Made by a program: the position numbers and the translations under genes | Assembly: GCF_006716865.1 (NCBI RefSeq) | Contig: NZ_VFPT01000006.1 | Span: forward strand, 119,592 to 183,591 | Length of the DNA stretch: 64,000 bases | Source of the DNA: Roseinatronobacter monicus | GTDB lineage: Bacteria > Pseudomonadota > Alphaproteobacteria > Rhodobacterales > Rhodobacteraceae | Direction of reading: 5' to 3' | Shown: piece after piece, positions 26,454-36,700 of the stretch | Layout of the letters: each line of letters opens with the position of its first letter | Position numbering within the stretch: position 1 is the stretch's first letter | The notes under the pieces: model-generated | What the model was told of the DNA's origin: nothing | Database searches by the model: none | What the model saw: only the letters and a program-made list of their open reading frames with translations

Positions 26454-28209
26454 TATTCTCTAAGAGTTTTGAGACCCAGTACCCCCACCGATCACGGAAT
26501 TTCTCAAAAGTATCGCCATCTAGGGTTTTCCTGAACTCATCTTCAGTACGCACATAAGCCATCGTGTAAACTTCAAGAGCACTGAGCGCTCGATCATCGC
26601 CAGAGTCTTCGACATGTCGCCATAGTTTTTCGTAGTATGGCGAACGGGTGTTGATAACTCCAACCGCAGCATTTGCTACGAACTGCAGGTCCAAGAACAT
26701 TGTCCCGGGCCAACTGCCCTTATTCAGGTCAACCTTGTAGTCAATCGTTGCTTTGGCGAACGCTTGGGCATCCTCTTCAGAAAGCTCTGGGCGAGTTTCC
26801 AGAACATATTTTGTACGTTCTGCCAGCTTCTCCTGTTCCGACTTAGCCTCAGCTTCTTTGTCTGAGGATGTTTCAGTGTGATCCTCCGCCACATCCTTAT
26901 TTACCTTTTCAGAAACGGGGTCAGGTTTGGCTTTAAATGGGTCCGCAGAACTCCCTTCCTTTCGTGTTTTAATCAAGTCCAACATTGCATTGATCTTAAC
27001 TGTCAGATTTCGATTGAGCTCAAGGTGCAGTGAAGATTTGTAATGGCCAGAATTCTCCGGGTCCTCCGCAGCTTCGTTCAAGGCTTCAATCTGCTCGACG
27101 TCATGTTTCGGGTCTAGTTTCTTGAAGCCTCGAATATGCTGCTTGTTGTTAGTAACACCAAACAACTCATCCAAAACCGGCTTAAAACGAACTTCTACCC
27201 CCCACCACCTCTGCCTGGTATCACTGTCTAGAAAACCAAAGGAACCAAAGTCTATCTCACGGCCAGCACGAACAAACGAGATACCAGTATTGCGTGCGTA
27301 GTGCTTGCCAAGATTTGAGTTACCACCCATTTTTTGGGTCTCCGGCTTGGCTATACTAAGGCGAATTTCAATGTCCGAAAATTTTCCCGGCTCATACTCA
27401 ACTGGTATGGCGTATGGTTTCTCAAACTCGACGTTCGTAGCTTTTCCATCGCTGTCTGGGCAGCTTGACGGCTCCAAAAGGTACAAAGGATCATTAGGCT
27501 TCAAGTCATGTGACGCTTCGACTTTGTTATTGTCTAGATCGAAGTCGACCAAGCTCACATCACGTTTTCTGCCATAGTCATCATTGTCATCCAGGAAGTG
27601 CCGATAAATGCGGCAGAGCTCTTCTTGCATTCGAGAAAAGAGCGTCGACGGGCGCTTGAAATCCACTCCATCTAGCTTGGACCATAAGACCAGCGTGCCG
27701 CTCCTACCGATCTTTCCTCCAACCGCTTCGACGATCTCCTTGGGAAGGTCCGTCTCTTCAACGCTTTTAAGATACTGCTGTCTGCCTTCCTTGACTTCCG
27801 GTAGATCAAGATACGTCTTGTTAACCGACCCATTTTGCCAAGAATAAACCTCAACAAGCTCCGCCTGCGAAAGAGACGAACCTTTAAGTCCAAAGCCAAA
27901 ACGTCCGAGACCATCTCGGGTATCTAGTCGAGTGCCCCAACCTAGTGATAGACAGCGTCCCAACTCATCCGGTGTCATCCCCTGCCCATCATCCAAAACC
28001 GCTATTTTTTGAACTCGGTAGACCGTACGCTTTGCTACAGGCTCTCTGGCTGACAGCGTAACTATGGTTATCTTTTTTGCCTCGGCCTCGATCGAGTTAT
28101 CAACCAATTCAGCTACAGCAGTAGCTGTGTTTCGATAGCCAACTTGGCGCAATGCGTTCAGCGCCAAGTACGCATCAACAATCTGCACTGGCTTGTCTTG
28201 TTTGTTCAT
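26443..28209 (-). CDS. sspG: GHKL (HSP90/MORC-like) ATPase of the effector module (SspG position)
   Basis: 588 aa. The N-terminal ATPase domain shows all GHKL boxes: AELVDNSIEA (Glu34, Asn38), LDDGQGM (73-78) and GRFGFGLKGSS (102-112). An S5-like domain with a charged, possibly coiled stretch (ETSSDKEAEAKSEQEKLAERT) follows, then a helical C terminus. Such ATPases act as DNA clamps or switch proteins in several defence systems. It overlaps the helicase gene by ATGA and the PLD gene by 11 bases, so the three effector genes are coupled. The gene is more AT-rich by eye than the flanking plasmid backbone. Confidence 0.8.
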   Translation of the reverse strand: MNKQDKPVQIVDAYLALNALRQVGYRNTATAVAELVDNSIEAEAKKITIVTLSAREPVAKRTVYRVQKIAVLDDGQGMTPDELGRCLSLGWGTRLDTRDGLGRFGFGLKGSSLSQAELVEVYSWQNGSVNKTYLDLPEVKEGRQQYLKSVEETDLPKEIVEAVGGKIGRSGTLVLWSKLDGVDFKRPSTLFSRMQEELCRIYRHFLDDNDDYGRKRDVSLVDFDLDNNKVEASHDLKPNDPLYLLEPSSCPDSDGKATNVEFEKPYAIPVEYEPGKFSDIEIRLSIAKPETQKMGGNSNLGKHYARNTGISFVRAGREIDFGSFGFLDSDTRQRWWGVEVRFKPVLDELFGVTNNKQHIRGFKKLDPKHDVEQIEALNEAAEDPENSGHYKSSLHLELNRNLTVKINAMLDLIKTRKEGSSADPFKAKPDPVSEKVNKDVAEDHTETSSDKEAEAKSEQEKLAERTKYVLETRPELSEEDAQAFAKATIDYKVDLNKGSWPGTMFLDLQFVANAAVGVINTRSPYYEKLWRHVEDSGDDRALSALEVYTMAYVRTEDEFRKTLDGDTFEKFRDRWGYWVSKLLENIDN

Positions 28210-29882
28210 TTTGCTTCCCCGAAATGTTCGTCAAAGTACGTAAATGCTTGCGGCACGTTGGGTAAATTTAAAATATTATCAACCACATCCACCACAGTGC
28301 AGCTAAGCGTCCCACCAACTGAATTGCCTCTAAGCCCCCGTCCCACCATTTGTGAATAAAGCACAACCGACGTTGTCGGACGCGCAATCACAACGGCCTC
28401 TGTCTTTGGCGCGTCAAATCCGGTTGTCAAAACACCAAAATTTGTGAGAACCCTGACACTTCCGTTTTTGAAATCTTCAATCGCCTCGCGCCGATCACTT
28501 GGTGGCGTTTCGCCAGTTACCGCTCTTGCCGCGCACCCTCTTTCCCTTAAGACCAATGCCATATCAGATGCATTCTGCTTCGATGGGCAGAACACGATGG
28601 TCTGCTTCTTATCAATGAGCGCAAGTTTTTCGACCGCAGCAACTACTTCCAATGTCCTCTGTGCGTTGTTGCCTAACTCCGCCAGCACTTTGGGTGAAAT
28701 GTCTAAAAGATCTGAAACTAGCCTAACTGCCTCGGCGTCAAGATTAACAGTAGCGCTAGTGTTGAGACGCATACGTTCAACAGAAGACAAAATCCCACGA
28801 TCCTGAAGATACTCAATCGAGTTTCTCCCACCGGTCAATCGCTGGTCGATTGTGAGTTTCTTGTTGCCATAAAAATCTGATAGAGCCTTGGTTTGAGCTA
28901 CATCACCCCCAACGTGATGCCTACCAGGCGTAGCCGTCAAGCCGATCAAAGTGGTGCTCGAGTTACAGAGAAACTCTATTGCTTTTTTGTAAGTCGGTGC
29001 CATCGACATGTGCGCCTCATCGACAATCAGCAGACTACATTCGCGCCTAATTTCTGCAAATCGATCAAAATCAGCGTTTTTGTTTGAGTGAATGCTAGAG
29101 TAGCAACTCTGAAAGCTAGTAACTATGAAACAGGGCCTGCTCAGATCAATGTTGTCTGGCTTCCTGCCCCCCCACATTGAATAAACATTTGCATTCTCAG
29201 TTCCTAGCTTTGTCCAAATGCTAAGGAACGTTTGAACAGCCTGATCGCAGAGCTCTTCGCTATGAGCAAGCCAAACCACAGTGGGATTTTCGCGTGAACA
29301 GTTAAACCGAAGGAAATCTGAAATGAATTCCATAGCTGTTCGTGTTTTACCCGAGCCTGTCGGCATGTGAGCAACGATTCTTCTGCTTGCGGCATCGCCT
29401 TTGGCGCCTGTCTCCAAGAAGGAAAAACTAACAAGCTGTTTCCTAATGCTGTTTTGATAATCAAATAGGGGCTTTTCAATGTGTGTTTGCAGATGCGGCT
29501 CTGGGCCAGACAAAAAATCGTTTGGGAAAGCTTCGTCGATGTCCAGGTCCATCAGCTTTAGAAAATTGGTCGTTGCCTCATTTCTTCCCCAAGTAAAATT
29601 CGGTGGAATCGTTACAGGGCAACCATCAGGCCTCGAGCCAAGTTTGTCGCGGATAACTTGTGGAGAAAACACTTCTAGCACAGCGTTTCTGAGGTCTTTC
29701 TTTTTGAAGATTGCCAGACCACTCTCAGACAGCATGGCCTCAGCTACCGCGCGAGGACGGGTACTAACCCCAAGTTCTGAAAGCCCCTCTAGTCGGTTCT
29801 CACCCCAAAAAGCCGCTAATCGCGCGATACCTATGCTTGCGAGGGCGTCAACTACGGTGCTGGAACTCATGCTGTTTTCCAC
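28206..29882 (-). CDS. sspF: DEAD/DEAH-box helicase of the effector module (SspF position)
   Basis: 558-aa superfamily 2 helicase: Walker A PTGSGKT (174-180), DEAH in LLIVDEAHM (288-291), motif III GLTATPGRH, motif VI QMVGRGLRGN. The N-terminal 150 residues precede the helicase core and have no recognised domain. SspFGH was described as an effector that damages unmodified DNA when paired with SspABCD. This gene heads the three-gene cluster and follows sspD in the native order, now separated by IS66. Confidence 0.82.
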   Translation of the reverse strand: MENSMSSSTVVDALASIGIARLAAFWGENRLEGLSELGVSTRPRAVAEAMLSESGLAIFKKKDLRNAVLEVFSPQVIRDKLGSRPDGCPVTIPPNFTWGRNEATTNFLKLMDLDIDEAFPNDFLSGPEPHLQTHIEKPLFDYQNSIRKQLVSFSFLETGAKGDAASRRIVAHMPTGSGKTRTAMEFISDFLRFNCSRENPTVVWLAHSEELCDQAVQTFLSIWTKLGTENANVYSMWGGRKPDNIDLSRPCFIVTSFQSCYSSIHSNKNADFDRFAEIRRECSLLIVDEAHMSMAPTYKKAIEFLCNSSTTLIGLTATPGRHHVGGDVAQTKALSDFYGNKKLTIDQRLTGGRNSIEYLQDRGILSSVERMRLNTSATVNLDAEAVRLVSDLLDISPKVLAELGNNAQRTLEVVAAVEKLALIDKKQTIVFCPSKQNASDMALVLRERGCAARAVTGETPPSDRREAIEDFKNGSVRVLTNFGVLTTGFDAPKTEAVVIARPTTSVVLYSQMVGRGLRGNSVGGTLSCTVVDVVDNILNLPNVPQAFTYFDEHFGEAK

Positions 29883-30061
29883 TCTCTCGGTTTGCTACCC
29901 GCCCAGCAGCGGGGACAAGGGGTCGGCGCTTTCGGCATACTTTGACAGATTCGGCTGCTTGGTAAAGCCCTTGAAGGTAACCGGCCGGTTGTTACCGCGG
30001 TGATTGTGCCTTGATGCGGGCGACGGACCAATACATATCCGCAAGCCCGCTTCCAAAGATC
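29883..30061 (-). pseudogene. Decayed gene end between sspD and the helicase gene
   Basis: Reading leftward, two overlapping frames have coding character: GSGLADMYWSVARIKAQ, then after a frame change RPVTFKGFTKQPNLSKYAES ending at a stop near 29896. This looks like the 3' part of a frameshifted gene that once lay between sspD and the helicase gene. Its family is not recognised. The 8 bases at 30054-30061 are the IS66 target duplication. Confidence 0.35.
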
Positions 30062-30147
30062 GTAACCACCCGATTTGAACCGCCTGCTTCTGGGCGCTTC
30101 GCGATGTTATGAGATGTCTTTAACGACGTCGTTAACGACGTCCCTTA

Positions 30148-30537
30148 TTGGAGGCATTGATGCGCGGAGAAATACTTGGGGCTGAACGGCGGCGACGTTG
30201 GAGTGATGAGGAGAAGGTGGCAATCGTACGGTCAGTTGGAGTCGGTGGGGCGACAGTGACCCAGATTGCCCAGCGTCATGATGTGACGCGGCAGCAGATC
30301 TATAGCTGGCGATACGATCTGAAGAGGAAGGGCCTTTTGCCATACGACCCTGAAACGGTGTTTTTGCCGGTCGAGTTTTTGGAAATGGACCCTGAGGCAT
30401 CGAGACCTTGTGCGGTTAGTGATGAGCAAGACGGGCGGGTTGAGGTTGTTCTGCGCAATGGCCGGAGTTTGCGCATTGATACAGATGTCGATGCGTCTGC
30501 CTTGACCCGGCTGATAAAGGCGGTGGAAGCGGCATGA
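30148..30537 (+). CDS. tnpA: IS66-family TnpA, HTH protein (copy 2)
   Basis: Identical in protein sequence to copy 1 (129 aa, VTQIAQRHDVTRQQIYSW). Confidence 0.93.
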   Translation: MEALMRGEILGAERRRRWSDEEKVAIVRSVGVGGATVTQIAQRHDVTRQQIYSWRYDLKRKGLLPYDPETVFLPVEFLEMDPEASRPCAVSDEQDGRVEVVLRNGRSLRIDTDVDASALTRLIKAVEAA

Positions 30538-30881
30538 TTGGTCCGGGCACTGGGGTTAGGGTCTATCTGGCTTGCGGCTACACTGATATGCGTAAGGGGA
30601 TTGCCGGCCTGTCGGCGATTGCACAGGATGTGCTACGCCAGCGCCCTGCGAGCGGCGCAGTCTTTGCATTCCGTGGGCGTCGGGGAGATAGGATAAAGCT
30701 GCTGTTTTGGGACGGACAGGGATTTTGTCTGTATTATAAAGTTCTCTCGAAGGGGCGTTTCCCATGGCCTTCGGCCTCTGACGGAAGCGCGCGTTTGACC
30801 TCTGCGCAGCTGGCCATGCTGTGGGAAGGAATGGAGTGGCGAAGGCCGGATTGGGGCGCGCCGCCAGCCCGTGTCGGATGA
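30534..30881 (+). CDS. tnpB: IS66-family TnpB (copy 2)
   Basis: Identical in protein sequence to copy 1 (115 aa). Overlaps tnpA by ATGA. Confidence 0.95.
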   Translation: MIGPGTGVRVYLACGYTDMRKGIAGLSAIAQDVLRQRPASGAVFAFRGRRGDRIKLLFWDGQGFCLYYKVLSKGRFPWPSASDGSARLTSAQLAMLWEGMEWRRPDWGAPPARVG

Positions 30882-30944
30882 TTTATCTTGCTGTAATTGC
30901 TTGTTTTTAGTGGATATAAGGCTTGGGATATGGTATAAATTTCC

Positions 30945-32558
30945 ATGTCCCAAGCAGCGATTTCTCTCCCCAACGATCCGGCCGCTCTGAAGGTGATGAT
31001 CACCTCTTTGCAGGCAGAGAACCAGAAAATCCTGGCCACCTTGCGCGCGCATGACTTGCTCGTTCAAGCCCTGCGCATCCGGATTGCCAAACTGAAGAAA
31101 CAGAAGTTCGGTTCCAGCTCGGAAAAGATCGAGCGTGAGATCGAACAATTGGAACTCGCGCTGGAAGACCTGAATGTCGCTGTTGCCGAGGCACAAGACA
31201 CGTCGCCAGATGAGAGTGAGGACGCTGACACGGACGCAGACGCGCGTAATACCACAGCAGATGCGCCAGAAAAGAAGCAACGCCGTCGTCCTAAAGTGTC
31301 GCCTGATACCCCCCGCGAACGCCGTGAGCTTGATCCTGGTGACACATGCCCCGACTGCGGTGGCAATCTGCGGGTGGTAGGTGAGGATGTCAGCGAGTTG
31401 CTTGATATGATCGCAGCGCAGATGAAAATCATCGAAATCGCGCGCATCAAGAAATCTTGCCGGTGCTGCGAGAAGATCGTTCAGCCACCCGCCCCCAGCA
31501 GACCAATCCCGCGCAGCATGGCGGGCCCAAACCTGTTGGCATTCATCCTGGTCTCGAAATACGATGATCAGCTGACTTTGTATCGCCTCAATGAAATCTT
31601 CGCCCGGATGGGAGCAGATATTTCCGATACAACGATGGCCGACTGGTGCGGCGGGGCAATGAAAGCACTGGCGCCACTGATCAAGATGATCGAGGACGCA
31701 ATCATGGCCAGCGATCTGCTACATGCAGATGATACACCTATCCGGGTCCTTGATCGAAGTCGACGAGACAGAGGGCTTGGAAAAGGTGTGAAAAAAGGCC
31801 GCCTGTGGGCCTATGTTCGCGACCAGCGCCCTTGGGCGGGAGGAGCCCCGCCGGGGGCTGTCTACCAGTTCGCCCCTGACTGGAAAGAAGAGCATGTCCT
31901 GACCCACCTCGCCAAATCCAGCGGCATTTTGCAGGCCGATGGCTACAAAGGGTATACCAAGCTCTATGCTCCTGATCTCAACGGCAAGAGCCAGTTCCGA
32001 GAGGCTGCATGTTGGGCCCACCTGAGGCGCGACTTCCATGATGTTTGGATTGTGACGAAATCTGAAATCGCGCGCGAAGCGCTCGACCGGATCGGCGCGC
32101 TTTATGATATCGAGCGCCAGATCAACGGTCAGCCCGCAGACATACGCAAAGCAGTGCGCCAGGAAAAAACCAAACCCAAGGTCGAGGCCTTCCGGGTCTG
32201 GGCAGAGCAGCAATTAACACGCATCCCCGGCAAAAGCGATCTGGCCAAAGCGTTCCGGTATGGGCTGAGCCGCTGGAAGGCACTTACGCTGTTTCTCGAT
32301 GACGGGCGCGTGGCCATCGATAACAATGCTGCTGAGCGGGCGCTCAGGCCGATCGGAGTCGGGAGACGGAACTGGTTATTCGCAGGCTCAGATGCTGGGG
32401 GCGAAACTCTTGCGCGTGCCATGACCATTATCGAGTCAGCAAAGATGAGCGGTCTTGATCCACAAGCCTATCTGGCAGATGTTCTGGATCGCATCCATGA
32501 TCATATGAACCCCCGCCTTGGGGAACTGCTGCCCTGGAACTGGAAGCCAAAAACCTGA
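30945..32558 (+). CDS. tnpC: IS66-family transposase TnpC (copy 2)
   Basis: 537 aa, with the same zinc finger and DDE motifs as copy 1. No disruption seen. Confidence 0.95.
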   Translation: MSQAAISLPNDPAALKVMITSLQAENQKILATLRAHDLLVQALRIRIAKLKKQKFGSSSEKIEREIEQLELALEDLNVAVAEAQDTSPDESEDADTDADARNTTADAPEKKQRRRPKVSPDTPRERRELDPGDTCPDCGGNLRVVGEDVSELLDMIAAQMKIIEIARIKKSCRCCEKIVQPPAPSRPIPRSMAGPNLLAFILVSKYDDQLTLYRLNEIFARMGADISDTTMADWCGGAMKALAPLIKMIEDAIMASDLLHADDTPIRVLDRSRRDRGLGKGVKKGRLWAYVRDQRPWAGGAPPGAVYQFAPDWKEEHVLTHLAKSSGILQADGYKGYTKLYAPDLNGKSQFREAACWAHLRRDFHDVWIVTKSEIAREALDRIGALYDIERQINGQPADIRKAVRQEKTKPKVEAFRVWAEQQLTRIPGKSDLAKAFRYGLSRWKALTLFLDDGRVAIDNNAAERALRPIGVGRRNWLFAGSDAGGETLARAMTIIESAKMSGLDPQAYLADVLDRIHDHMNPRLGELLPWNWKPKT

Positions 32559-32567
32559 AGCCGCAGG

Positions 32568-32864
32568 ATGACCACCGTGACTAATCTCTGCACCCTCGAA
32601 TATGTCGCGGAAATGCTCGGCGAGGACCTCGAGATGTTGGAGGCTGTCATTTGGAATGATGACAACCTCAGTTATGGTGCGATCGTCAGCGTCCACACTG
32701 GAGCGGACGAATCCATCACGACCTTAACCGACGATGGTATCGAAGAGCTCAAAGACATGCTCAGCGATGCGCGCATATCACAGGATACATGGCATGCATT
32801 CCTCGAAGACTTCGTCGATGACCCCGAAATAATCGCACGCGTCAAGGATAAATGGCCGCGGTAG
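32568..32864 (+). CDS. IS66 passenger gene, 98 aa (copy 2)
   Basis: Same acidic 98-aa protein as in copy 1, 9 bases after tnpC. Confidence 0.75.
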   Translation: MTTVTNLCTLEYVAEMLGEDLEMLEAVIWNDDNLSYGAIVSVHTGADESITTLTDDGIEELKDMLSDARISQDTWHAFLEDFVDDPEIIARVKDKWPR

Positions 32865-32922
32865 AAATCGGGCGGTTACCAAAGATCTTCAACGCTGCAT
32901 CCTAAAAAAATCTTACATCAGA

Positions 32923-33762
32923 TCATTTATGGCAGGCCAAACACACCTTTTGCTGGCCATAGATCTCATCTAGATCAACTGCGCCTTGTTCCGGCCGTAG
33001 AGGATCAACCTTCCTCTTCGCCTTCGCTCTTTCGACACGTTTTTCATGATCTGCGCGGATTTGAGCAATCCGTTCCGACTTTTCTAGTTCAAGCAGTGTC
33101 TCCCCTTCGCTCCATGAAAACGGCGACCCATGGTCGAGAGCGGTTTTCTCCATTTGCTTAGCCCTCTCAAAGGCTTCAGGGTGACGCTCCTTTAGTCCAA
33201 CCCACTCAATTTTTTGCTGAAAGAAACAAAACGTGCAGCCACTCCTGGAACGCCAGTCATAGTATGCTGGCAGGCCAAGTCCTGAGTTCTCAAGAATCTC
33301 AAAAACGCCTGCCTTGTCGATCCCATCATCTTTGAATGGCAGCTTGGTAATTAAATTTCCATTTTTCGAGTTCAAACCCTGGCGAAAATCTTCGTCAGCC
33401 CGGATCGCTACATAACTATAGACTGTATACCCCTGCTCGGTAAATTCTGATTTCACCCACTTCTCAAAGGGCTTGATCTTTAGGTCTTTCGTACACCAAC
33501 GCGTCTGGGCTGACGGGAGGAATTGATTATATTGGGCAAGGTAGAACTTAAAATCTCGCCCCGGGTCCAAGTACCGGATCTTCTTGCCAAGAAAGCCCTC
33601 GAGCATCGCTAGGTACTCATAAACCTCATCCAGCTCTTCGCCCGTGTCAGTGAAGAAATACTCAATATCAAGTTCGGGGTGAGCCTGGCTCATGTAGATC
33701 GCGAGGGCTGAACTATCTTTGCCCCCAGACAAACCTAGAACATGTTTAACTTTTTCAGCCAT
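32923..33762 (-). CDS. sspD: SspD: PP-loop ATP pyrophosphatase with Fe-S cysteines (DndC-like)
   Basis: 279 aa of the PAPS-reductase/DndC family. The PP-loop SGGKDS lies at 12-17. Candidate cluster ligands are Cys90 (RWCTKDLK), Cys176 and Cys179 (SGCTFCFFQQK) and the C-terminal pair in CLACHK. In Dnd/Ssp systems this protein activates the DNA backbone and hands over sulfur from the cysteine desulfurase to make phosphorothioate DNA. It overlaps sspC by 8 bases and ends the modification operon. The nearest downstream sequence is the IS66 target duplication. Confidence 0.88.
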   Translation of the reverse strand: MAEKVKHVLGLSGGKDSSALAIYMSQAHPELDIEYFFTDTGEELDEVYEYLAMLEGFLGKKIRYLDPGRDFKFYLAQYNQFLPSAQTRWCTKDLKIKPFEKWVKSEFTEQGYTVYSYVAIRADEDFRQGLNSKNGNLITKLPFKDDGIDKAGVFEILENSGLGLPAYYDWRSRSGCTFCFFQQKIEWVGLKERHPEAFERAKQMEKTALDHGSPFSWSEGETLLELEKSERIAQIRADHEKRVERAKAKRKVDPLRPEQGAVDLDEIYGQQKVCLACHK

Positions 33763-36700
33763 CTACTTCCTCACTTACGTCTGATTGTTTGATCCTCGCA
33801 GCTCCGACTTTTGCTAAAGCAGCCAAGATCACGTTTCTACCGGTGCCTTCCGCAGCCTGCTGCAATACCTCTTCAATCTTTCTACTAAGGTTGTTCACTT
33901 CCTCATCTTCGGATTCCAAGACATCAAATTCCTCCATCACAGGCGTGGGCCGATCATCAACGCTGACAATCAACGCCATTGCAGAGCGCTTGTCCTTCCG
34001 CCCGGCCACGCGCGCGACTGACTCGTGCTGGTTGAACTGTTGCGCGAGCAAGGTGAGTTGAACAATTGCCCGGTCTATGTCGCTATCGATCCAAGCTTTG
34101 GCAGGCTTGTTTATGCCCAACCCTGCGAGTGCCTCCATCGATTGTAGGTCATCTCTGAAGCTTGTGAGCTGGGTGATGAAAGATCGAAGCCGCAAGTCAC
34201 CCGCAACATCTCGGATATTCTTCGCGCGCTCATTCAGCTCTCGGTACGCCTTCGCAGTGCGCCCGTGAACTTGTAGCTCATTCAGAATGTGTTCGCGCAT
34301 TCTTGTGAGCATCGCAGGGTAAGCCGTACGGATTTCGATGAGCCCTTCTTTGATGTTTTGAGCGATTTCAGAGATTCCTTGATCTGTGAGAATGTCGATG
34401 TCCTGTCCGTAGAGGCCAGGAATGTCATCAAACGCGAATTTTTGTGGGTCATTAGAACGCTTGAAGAGCGCTCGGACTTTTTTTGCGTGCTCAGGAAGAC
34501 GTGCGGTTCGTTGAACCCAAGGTGCTGAAGTTTCGTAAGCTGCGATGAGTGCGCGTCCAACTTCTAGCGGACTTAAAGTTGATATTGGTTTGTCTACAAC
34601 TTCACCGACCACGTTTGCCAGCTCAGTAAGCAGCCTCTTGGTCGTTCGGTTCATTTCGATCCAGCGCAGCTGGACCATTTGCGGCGCTCTCAGAACATAG
34701 TCCACGTCAACATCCGAAATAGTCGATAGAAAAATACCTTCCCGATAATGTGACAGGTTCCGACGTTCAGCTAGCATGAACAGCACAGCAAGGAATGGCA
34801 TCAAACCGTCTTTCAACCCAAAGGGAGGTGCCCGCCATAGCTCATAAACATCGGTAAGTTGTACGTTACGGTTACCTCGCTTCTTCAAGAAGTCTTTCGT
34901 TGCTTTCCAAATGGGCAACAGATTTGCGACATCTTCTCCGGATGGTGGCATAAACTTCCATTCATTTCCCTCTTCTCGGTACAATCCATTAGCCTCAACG
35001 AGCGATACGAACAGAGCTTTCTCCGCTGGGAACTTCTTAAACCCAAGCCCTGGAGTACCTTCTTTAAGGACGGCAGCATGCAGTAGCAGCTTGAGCGCTG
35101 AATTGGCCGATGCCGATGGCTTGGTGCGGTTCAGCAGTTCGTTGTTTAGTTTGGGCGACTGGGAAAACCGACGGTCTGCCATTTCTGAGGCTAAAACTGT
35201 GAGGTTCCGGCGCGCGGGAATCGGGAGATCATAAATTCCAGTTTCCCATTCTGCGCTTGCGATCAATTGCCAGACCTCATGCTCAATCCGGCCTCCAATC
35301 GCCTCGATACGATCGGTAAGCTCTCTGCGCGCGATTTTGTCTCGATGAATCTCGGGGTTCGATGCCAAGATATCCTTCAAAGCGGAGTGCTCTCGTGCGA
35401 GTGCCACAAGGTTCTTCGATTTTTCTGACCTCACAACCGCAAAGTCGGCCCCCCACCCATACTCACCAAAATCCTCAACAATGCTTGGCGTCGCATCGTC
35501 CAGTGAAATGATAAATGCGCCAAAGCATCCATTTGTAGGTGCAAAGCTAGTAACATAGTTTTCTACCTGGCTTTCGAGCATTACCTTGAGTTCGCACCAG
35601 CGCAGAGCACCAGTTTCACGGTAGTGCCGTTTCGCCACGATATTTGGTGAAGACAAAGCATTTGAAATTGAGCTGAGATCGAAGTCTGATCTTTCTCTCA
35701 ATGCCTCATCCAGCGCCACTTCAATGTCAAAGTCGCTCCCGTCAAAGAGAGAGTAAGTGCCTCTGAACTTTCGAAAAACAACAATCGACGCCGCCTCAAG
35801 TTCTGACAAAAGCTCCTCTACTGCAGCACTTGTTTGGTTTATCGACAGGCAAAGTGCGCCCAGCGTCGCACCTACTCCGGTTTGCTTTTGCGTCAGCTCC
35901 AAAATGGCTAGCGACTTTAGCAGTTGCACACCGAGTTCGCCGCCATCTTTCGCTTCCCACCGCGCAATGGCATCCCTCGCATTTGCAAAGTGATGGCTGT
36001 CCAAAGACACGGCGATTGCAGCTTGCAGATTGAAATCGAGATAATCCCAAAAATCAGCCAATCCGTAGTCTTTCGGATCTTCTATGCTCGCCTTCTCAAG
36101 GTAGTCCTGAAAGCCAAAAAGCTCGGACGAGCCTAGGAAACTGAAGATGCTACGCTGGTTTTGCCCATAACTCCGTCGCGATGCAGGCCCTAGCACCAGT
36201 GTAACAAGCGGGTTGAGTGGCCAAGCGCCAGTAAGCAGCTCTTTCGAAACTACGGACGCACCACGTCGAACATCGGCAAGTAATTCCGCGGCTGCCTCTG
36301 CGTTCTGTCTAGCGCTATCCGGCTGCTCTGAAGCAATAATTGCCTTGCTCACCAATTCAATCTGCTCATCGCCGGATACATTGACGGGAATGTCGATGAA
36401 GCGGCCCTGGATCTTTCCCCACTCATCTTTGATGTCGCGTGCCAAGCGGCTCGCATATTCTTGGAAGGATTGATGAAGGATACCAACAACGATAAGGCGG
36501 CCATCGCTTCTCGACGCCGCTTCACCAAGCAGTTGGAAGAAATATGCATCTCCTGTTGAGGATGCCGCGTGCTCAAGTAGCTTCCCCATTTCATCCAAAA
36601 AGAGAACTAAACCTCCAGAATGTTCACGGTCGTCAGCGGCCAAATACTGCAAGTAGTCAATGACTTTTTCAGGCGTATCAAACTTCCTTTGGCGTGCCGC

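Larger units (their letters stand above)
30062..32879 (+). mobile_element. IS66-family element, copy 2, with 8-bp target duplication
   Basis: 2818 bp, ends GTAACCACCCGATTT / AAATCGGGCGGTTAC, flanked by CAAAGATC at 30054-30061 and 32880-32887. It is opposite in orientation to copy 1 and intact. It lies between the modification genes (sspBCD) and the effector genes of the phosphorothioation locus, in the antisense direction to both. Confidence 0.95.
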
